Shown: in pieces, positions 60,901 to 64,000 of the stretch | Layout of the letters: each line of letters starts with the position of its first letter | How positions within the stretch are numbered: the stretch's first letter is position 1 | Made by a program: the position numbers and the translations under genes | Assembly: GCF_910596095.1 (NCBI RefSeq) | Contig: NC_056548.1 | Coordinates: forward strand, 14,042,651-14,106,650 | Length of the DNA stretch: 64,000 nt | Reading direction: 5' to 3' | Source: Thunnus maccoyii | Taxonomy: Eukaryota > Chordata > Actinopteri > Scombriformes > Scombridae | The notes under the pieces: model-generated | The model's input: only the letters and a program-made list of their open reading frames with translations | What the model was told of the DNA's origin: nothing | The model's database searches: none

Positions 60901-63897
60901 AGAGACAGAAGGAAATTGAGAGATATTTTAATATTGGGCAGATTTATTAAGCAAGAGAAAAATAGTGGCATAGTCCTTTTTAAAATTCTTGCGCAAGGGA
61001 ACAGTGTCTAATTACAAGATGTTCCCACGTCAGTCTTGCTTGACGTTCTGGAAAAACAAATAAATGGGACGTTACATCAGAATTTTGTACGTGCTCAGTG
61101 TGTGGCTTCAATGTGACGTCTCTTCACAGGGTATTTCCTGATTAGATTACTGTATGAACATGAACTGACAAGCTGTTAGGCTGGGCAATTGGCTGCCCAT
61201 TGGCTGCCCTTTTACGTGTGTCGTAAAAGGTTTGGAAAGTCCAGAGGCTGATGACAGCTCCCTGACCTTGCCTTCTCCCACAGAGGAATCTTCTCTTACA
61301 CAAAACTCTTCTTTTTGTTTTTGTGTATGCATCTTTTCAGGGGGAATGTCGTTACGAACAGGAGCTTCTTCCTTACCTCGATGCCGACGGCCACGTGAAG
61401 AGCGGACAGATAGATAAGAAGAAGAAGAAGACACAGAAAGGCACAAAAACTTGTGCCAAAACTTCCAGCAACAAACCCAAACCATCTCACTTGTCTTTCT
61501 CTGATCTGGAATACATTGATGAGGAAGATACACAAGGAATGGGTTTAATTTCTACATCAGTCTTGATAAAACAGAAGTCTCCTGTTGAACATGAGAGCAA
61601 TAAACCTCACGATGACATCAGAGATCACGCAATTTGTCCACTTCAGTCAAACAATGACTGTCAAGGCACCGAGGTGGATGATGAATGTGTCATCGTTAAT
61701 GAGGACGTCACAAAAGCAGAGCATACAGTGACAGAGGCGGTAAATTTAGACAATATTTCACAGCTGATCACAAAAATCGATGACTGTGAGCCTGATCTAG
61801 AAGAAGATGTTGAACTTCAGGCCATGTTCTATCTTCCGAAATGGGATTTAGCACCTCTCTCCTCTGCCAAACTCCTCCCAGGAAGAGATGAGAGTCTGAA
61901 GACCATCCTTACCAATGTGGCAGAGCTCCTGTCCCGATCTCCACCGCTGCTCGCTGTAGATTTAGACGCTGCCATGGCCTCCCCATCACCTCCTCCCTCT
62001 CCTCAGCGGGTGCAGGGGCCTCATCAGCCGTTCCAGGTCAGGTTCACCCTGGATGTGGACGACGACGACGACGATGAAGCGATGATGAGTGACGCTGACA
62101 ATGCTGATGAGCCTTCAGTGGAGAAAGAGGACAATAAGATCTATAACAATTGGCAGCCTGTCAGGAGGGGCAGCACAGCAGCCGACAGTCCGACCTGGGA
62201 TGAGGTTTTTGATGACGAAGAAGGAAATGAGAATCATGACGGCATGGAGGTCGATGACGAAATGTGCAATGACGTCAAGGGGGAACGGGCTGGTGAAGAA
62301 GCAGAAAAGAGTGAAGAAATAACAAGTAAGAACGGTGGCAAAAGTGAGGAAACAGAGCATTATTGGGAGGATGTGAGGGATGATGTGAGGGATGAGAGCA
62401 TGGATCTGTTTGAGGATGATGAAGCCTTCCTGCAGATGACCATCCCAGAAATCCCCACTCCTGAAGACGCCGTCACGCCCAGGACATCTCCCAGCGCTGA
62501 GGATATTGCTAAAAGCACAAAAAAGATGTCAAACACTTCAGACACACGAACCCTGACAAACCCATGTAGCACTACAGACTCAGCTGACATGCATGTAACT
62601 CGGGACACAATCACCCATAACACTACCGAAACAGAACATAACACACACACAGCAGCAGTAAGTAAAAATGCAACAGACAAGGCAATTACAAGTCTCTGTA
62701 AATCTCCTACAATGCAACAAAATCAGTCATTTGACAATTCGCATGACTACTTTTCTGTCAACTTTGACCTCGGATATTCACTGGAGGACTCTGAGGAGGA
62801 GGAGGAGGAAGAAGTAGAGGTTGTTCCTGCCCCATGTATGCCAACCTCCCCGCAGCCTAAAAAGCAGGCTGATTCCACAGTGTCTTTGCCGGGCGTCTCT
62901 AACTCCTCCACTCCTTATAACAGCGTCCATAAACCTGTACGTTCCAGTGAGCCCAAGTTATCTACACCCCAAAGGCTGTCGGAGCACAGGAAGAGAGAAA
63001 TGTCCTCTCTTCTGATCTCACCTTTGGTGTCTAAAGGTGGGGCGCTACCATCTCCAATCACATCACCAGCAGCCAGACGGATGCTCATATCAGGTCCAGC
63101 CGGGCCTCGCACCCCGTCTTCGCTCTCCATCTTGAAACGGAGACGACCGGAAGGCTGCACCACCGAAGCAGAGACGGGGCCAGGCGTGGAAAACGGCTCA
63201 CGCCAGGAATTTGTGTGTGTGCCTGACTTTTCTCTTCATCCAGGTTTGTTTACTCTTCAAAAGGTACTTTTCTTTAGAGGCTCATGTTTTAAGTTGGTAC
63301 ATTCCATTTCTCTCTGCTCCAACTTACATTTATATGTCAAGATCTCTGCCTGTTTCTGTTTGTTTCACCTTTTTTTCTCAGCGGAGTGCAACACTGACAG
63401 TGAGGATGAGGTCGTGGTTCGTAAAAGAAGACATCAGAACAAGGTCAACCCCTTGTTTTCGCCAGAAGTGGTGAGAAACGCCTGCTTTATTCATTTTCCG
63501 CTCTTTCATAATGTCAATGAAATGCTCACATAAAGGCTCATTCTTTTGGTATACATTAGAAATAAGTAGATGTCATCTGTCTGTTATGGTACAATACACC
63601 AGCTAAGCAGGTGGTATCAGATTCAGACAGGTTCAGTCTGCCTCTGTCCATCATTTCCAAGGTACCTGCAGTTGCCATGACAACCACTTTGACCATGACA
63701 ACCACCACCATATACTGATAACAGAGTAATTCATATAATACTCATTGACAAACTGTTCACAGATATAGTGTAAAAATAGAGAATGCACATGTATGTATGC
63801 AAAATGTAACATGTTTTGTCTCCGTTAGTCAAAGATCTCCAGTGACGTGGATTCCCCGGTGGTAGCAAAAAGGAAACGTGCAGCTGCACTTGATATT
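25003..63897 (+). CDS. fancm: Fanconi anaemia group M protein (FANCM), 3' end beyond window
   Basis: Sixteen exons: 25003-25711, 25800-25972, 26846-26923, 27020-27178, 49061-49192, 49500-49632, 49849-49941, 50088-50192, 50689-50867, 51727-51933, 52102-52342, 52480-52628, 53373-53537, 61341-63243, 63382-63470 and 63829-63897. Phases join to 1528 residues (human 2048). FANCM is a DNA translocase that brings the Fanconi core complex and the BLM-TOP3A-RMI complex to stalled forks. The N terminus RTLFQTWG is conserved, favouring the ATG at 25009, which also has a better start context. Visible motifs are Walker A PTGLGKT (about 179-185), DEAH (281-284), [16 protein letters not shown] (about 606-613) and [13 protein letters not shown] (from about 632). 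[16 protein letters not shown] begins the MHF-binding region. [11 protein letters not shown] (about 1310-1320) is the RMI-binding MM2 motif. Exon 5 has a GC donor. The C-terminal ERCC4-like/HhH part lies outside. The exon 13 start is uncertain by 3 bp. Confidence 0.96.
26307..26685 (+). mobile_element. Full-length hAT-like MITE family 1 (copy 2 of 5)
   Basis: In fancm intron 2. Starts TAGGGCTGCAACTAACGATT and ends in TTATTGCAGCTCTA; the ends are imperfect inverted repeats rich in CGATTAATC-like words. About 379 bp with a long A run at about 26401. No clear target duplication is visible for this copy. It is non-coding. Confidence 0.85.
29324..29329 (-). terminator. Possible polyadenylation signal of the SOUL-family gene
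   Basis: TTTATT on the plus strand (AATAAA on minus), with a T/GT-rich stretch after a suitable gap on the minus strand. It would give a 3' UTR of about 2.1 kb. Other AATAAA-like words occur nearer the stop codon, so this is only one candidate. Confidence 0.25.
31438..41838 (-). CDS. SOUL/HEBP-family heme-binding protein nested in fancm
   Basis: Five coding exons, 5' to 3': 41583-41838, 34618-34712, 32052-32193, 31736-31919 and 31438-31609. Junctions are GT-AG, phases 1, 0, 1, 2, giving 282 residues. Residues from about 118 form a SOUL domain. [53 protein letters not shown] and [21 protein letters not shown] align with human HEBP1 blocks (GMTVPISFAV, WFRIPNQFQSDPPAP, GYDPP..PYGRRNEIWLL). The family binds heme or tetrapyrroles. 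It resembles the fish genes called soul2-soul5, but I cannot say which. The N terminus is unusual: a run of about 13 glycines, then an acidic segment ([20 protein letters not shown], later [12 protein letters not shown]). The start has a good context (AGAAATGG). The gene lies wholly within fancm intron 4 on the other strand. Confidence 0.88.
32693..32749 (-). mobile_element. Terminal fragment of hAT-like MITE family 1 (copy 3 of 5)
   Basis: Only one end survives: degenerate CGATAGTCGATGATGAAAAA followed by TTAGTTGCAGCCTT, the same terminus as in the copy at 42764-43081. No target duplication. Confidence 0.6.
34178..34212. repeat. GT microsatellite
   Basis: About 17 GT units in intron 2 of the SOUL-family gene, near its second exon. 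Confidence 0.95.
35742..35773. repeat. GT microsatellite
   Basis: About 16 GT units in intron 1 of the SOUL-family gene. Confidence 0.95.
37990..38330. repeat. Probable dispersed teleost repeat
   Basis: In intron 1 of the SOUL-family gene. The segment around GTTTGCTGTTTGGTGCTGAG CAGTTAGCA and AACAGCTCCCTGCTGCAGTT resembles a non-coding repeat seen in many teleost genomes. The borders are not resolved and no terminal repeats were found. Confidence 0.4.
41839..42380 (-). promoter_or_regulatory. CpG-rich upstream region of the SOUL-family gene with E-box
   Basis: From exon 1 through about 42240, CpG dinucleotides are far denser than in surrounding DNA, as expected of a CpG-island promoter. A CACGTG E-box in the context ACCACGTGAC lies at 42223-42228, a site type used by USF and MITF/TFE factors. 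A CCTCCT run (about 42262-42280) lies next to it. The minus-strand open frame here (42045-42425) is Arg-rich because of that run and is not a believable gene. Confidence 0.55.
42764..43081 (-). mobile_element. hAT-like MITE family 1 (copy 4 of 5) with perfect 8-bp target duplication
   Basis: Flanked by GTGATAAA at 42756-42763 and again at 43082-43089. Ends are TAGAGCTGCA and TGCAGCCCTA, an inverted pair with one mismatch. About 318 bp, non-coding. The 8-bp duplication and TAGRGCTGCA-type ends point to hAT transposition. It is in reverse orientation to the copy at 26307. Confidence 0.9.
43240..43372 (+). mobile_element. LINE 3'-end fragment with CCTTG tail
   Basis: TTTGAAAGGTGCTATAAAAA followed by TAAACTTGCCTTGCCTTG is the usual 3' end of an L2/Rex-like teleost LINE, with its short tandem tail. 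The insertion is 5'-truncated. Confidence 0.6.
44233..44512 (+). mobile_element. MITE family 2 with near-perfect 8-bp target duplication
   Basis: Starts TAGGTCTGGGCAATATATCG and ends CATATCGCCCAGCCCTA, clear inverted termini. Flanks are CAACAGAA (44225-44232) and TAACAGAA (44513-44520), 7 of 8 matching. The CGATATTATATC-type repeats inside are typical of a widespread teleost non-autonomous element. 280 bp, non-coding. Confidence 0.85.
44620..44680. repeat. CA microsatellite
   Basis: About 60 bp of nearly pure CA, one of the longest in the window, in fancm intron 4. Confidence 0.95.
44884..44944. repeat. CCTCT pentanucleotide tandem repeat
   Basis: About 12 copies of a TCTCC-type unit with one variant (TCTTC). 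The strand is strongly purine/pyrimidine biased. Confidence 0.93.
45190..45500. repeat. Possible dispersed repeat
   Basis: The block beginning near TAAATCTGCAGTCTGGGAAC and containing CCCCCTTCTGGCAGTGAGAG resembles a common teleost interspersed element. The borders are unclear. No coding potential. Confidence 0.3.
48922..48953. repeat. GT microsatellite
   Basis: About 16 GT units, 107 bp before the acceptor of fancm exon 5. Confidence 0.95.
56762..56948 (-). mobile_element. Internally deleted hAT-like MITE family 1 (copy 5 of 5) with perfect target duplication
   Basis: TTCTTGAG flanks it on both sides (56754-56761 and 56949-56956). Ends are TAGAGCTGCAACAATTAGCC and GTTAATTGCAGTCCTA. At 187 bp it is about half the full size, so the middle was lost. 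It has the same orientation as the copy at 42764. Confidence 0.88.
57891..58630. mobile_element. TTAA-bounded non-autonomous element, about 740 bp
   Basis: Left end TTAAAGGCACAATCCATGAT; right end, read on the other strand, TTAAAGGACCATTGTGTAGG. The right part (CTTAGAATGAGTCCTTTACA and CAACCTCATTCATAGATACC) is a repeat I recognise from many teleost genomes. TTAA at both borders could be a target duplication (piggyBac-like) or part of the terminal repeat. The plus-strand 80-codon frame at 58366 is a chance frame within it. Confidence 0.65.
59834..60370 (-). pseudogene. Degraded LINE ORF2 C-terminal remnant
   Basis: The minus-strand frame 59834-60220 reads [15 protein letters not shown], then [19 protein letters not shown] and later [11 protein letters not shown]. 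These are the familiar reverse-transcriptase C-terminal motifs of teleost LINEs ([30 protein letters not shown]). Between them the normal HW.P-type block is replaced by unrelated repeat sequence, so the copy is a mosaic. It has no 5' part or promoter and cannot act on its own. The piece to about 60370 is non-coding repeat. Confidence 0.7.
61341..63243 (+). CDS. fancm: fancm exon 14: long acidic linker with FANCF/RMI-binding motifs
   Basis: This single 1903-bp exon matches the large exon of mammalian FANCM and encodes a mostly disordered, Asp/Glu-rich linker. Conserved islands stand out from it. [15 protein letters not shown] (human LANVERFLSYSPPPL) is in the MM1 neighbourhood linked to FANCF binding. 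[11 protein letters not shown] (human DLFSVTFDLGF) at about 62745-62780 is MM2, whose two Phe residues contact RMI1-RMI2. Runs of Asp (about 62055) and Glu (about 62795) are repeat-coded and may vary in length. The frame stays open into the following intron as far as 63533, but the CCAG|GTTTGT donor at 63243 gives the correct phase to the next exon. Confidence 0.92.
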
Positions 63898-64000
63898 GTA
63901 AGATTTTCTTTATTAGTGTGCAGAATGCCACAGGGTACAACCTATTCAACACAGCTGATATGATTTAAACACTTTCACTCCACACATTACTTATACTAAT

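Larger units (their letters stand above)
53538..61340 (+). other. fancm intron 13, 7.8 kb
   Basis: Bounded by GAG|GTGAGA and TCTTTTCAG|GGG; it joins GMREENE to [13 protein letters not shown], matching human GMRHEEGECSYELEVESYL. It contains a family 1 MITE copy (56762), a 740-bp TTAA-bounded element (57891), and LINE-derived DNA (59834-60370). The parts at 53540-56760 and 60370-61340 show no gene or recognised repeat, apart from a GT run at about 60868-60890. Confidence 0.85.

Noticed and set aside
63244..63533. Read-through of fancm exon 14 into exon 15 as one exon
   Set aside because: The frame stays open but the hydrophobic, Phe/Cys-rich product is intron-like. The GT donor at 63244 and acceptor at 63381 give matching phases and a protein that fits human.
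1..64000. CRISPR arrays, bacterial operons or a toxin-antitoxin-like system
   Set aside because: All gene structure is intron-containing vertebrate type; the tandem repeats are microsatellites without regularly spaced unique spacers.

Overview
The window is nuclear DNA from a ray-finned fish, probably a percomorph-like teleost. The evidence is vertebrate genes split into short exons with GT-AG introns, many CA/GT microsatellites, and several interspersed repeat types common in teleost genomes. There are no operons, and I found no tRNA, rRNA or CRISPR array. Most of the listed open frames are chance frames; the real genes were rebuilt by joining exons with compatible phases and comparing the products with remembered human proteins.

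Layout: 1-7129 has no recognisable gene. A small single-pass membrane protein gene, ncmap-like, lies at 7143-9899 (+). tmem234 follows at 12262-14166 (+), converging on dcdc2b at 15446-20214 (-), a two-DCX-domain microtubule/cilium-type protein. iqcc is at 21527-24659 (-). iqcc is head-to-head with fancm (+), separated by about 343 bp. The iqcc-dcdc2b-tmem234 block has the same order and relative orientation as on human chromosome 1p35, whereas FANCM is on human chromosome 14.

fancm fills the rest of the window: 16 exons are recovered between 25003 and 63897, and the gene runs off the right edge before its C-terminal ERCC4-like/HhH part. Its intron 4 is about 21.9 kb and splits the helicase-coding region. 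Inside it, on the opposite strand, lies a complete five-exon SOUL/HEBP-family heme-binding protein gene (31438-41838) with a CpG-rich, E-box-containing upstream region. fancm intron 13 (about 7.8 kb) holds repeats.

The genes do not form one pathway. FANCM is the anchor translocase of the Fanconi anaemia core complex; IQCC, DCDC2B, TMEM234, NCMAP and the SOUL protein are separate functions. Points of most interest are the nested antisense gene, two probable GC-AG introns (fancm and dcdc2b), a short upstream frame overlapping the fancm start, and short DNA-transposon copies with intact 8-bp target duplications. I saw no evidence of a novel multi-gene system.
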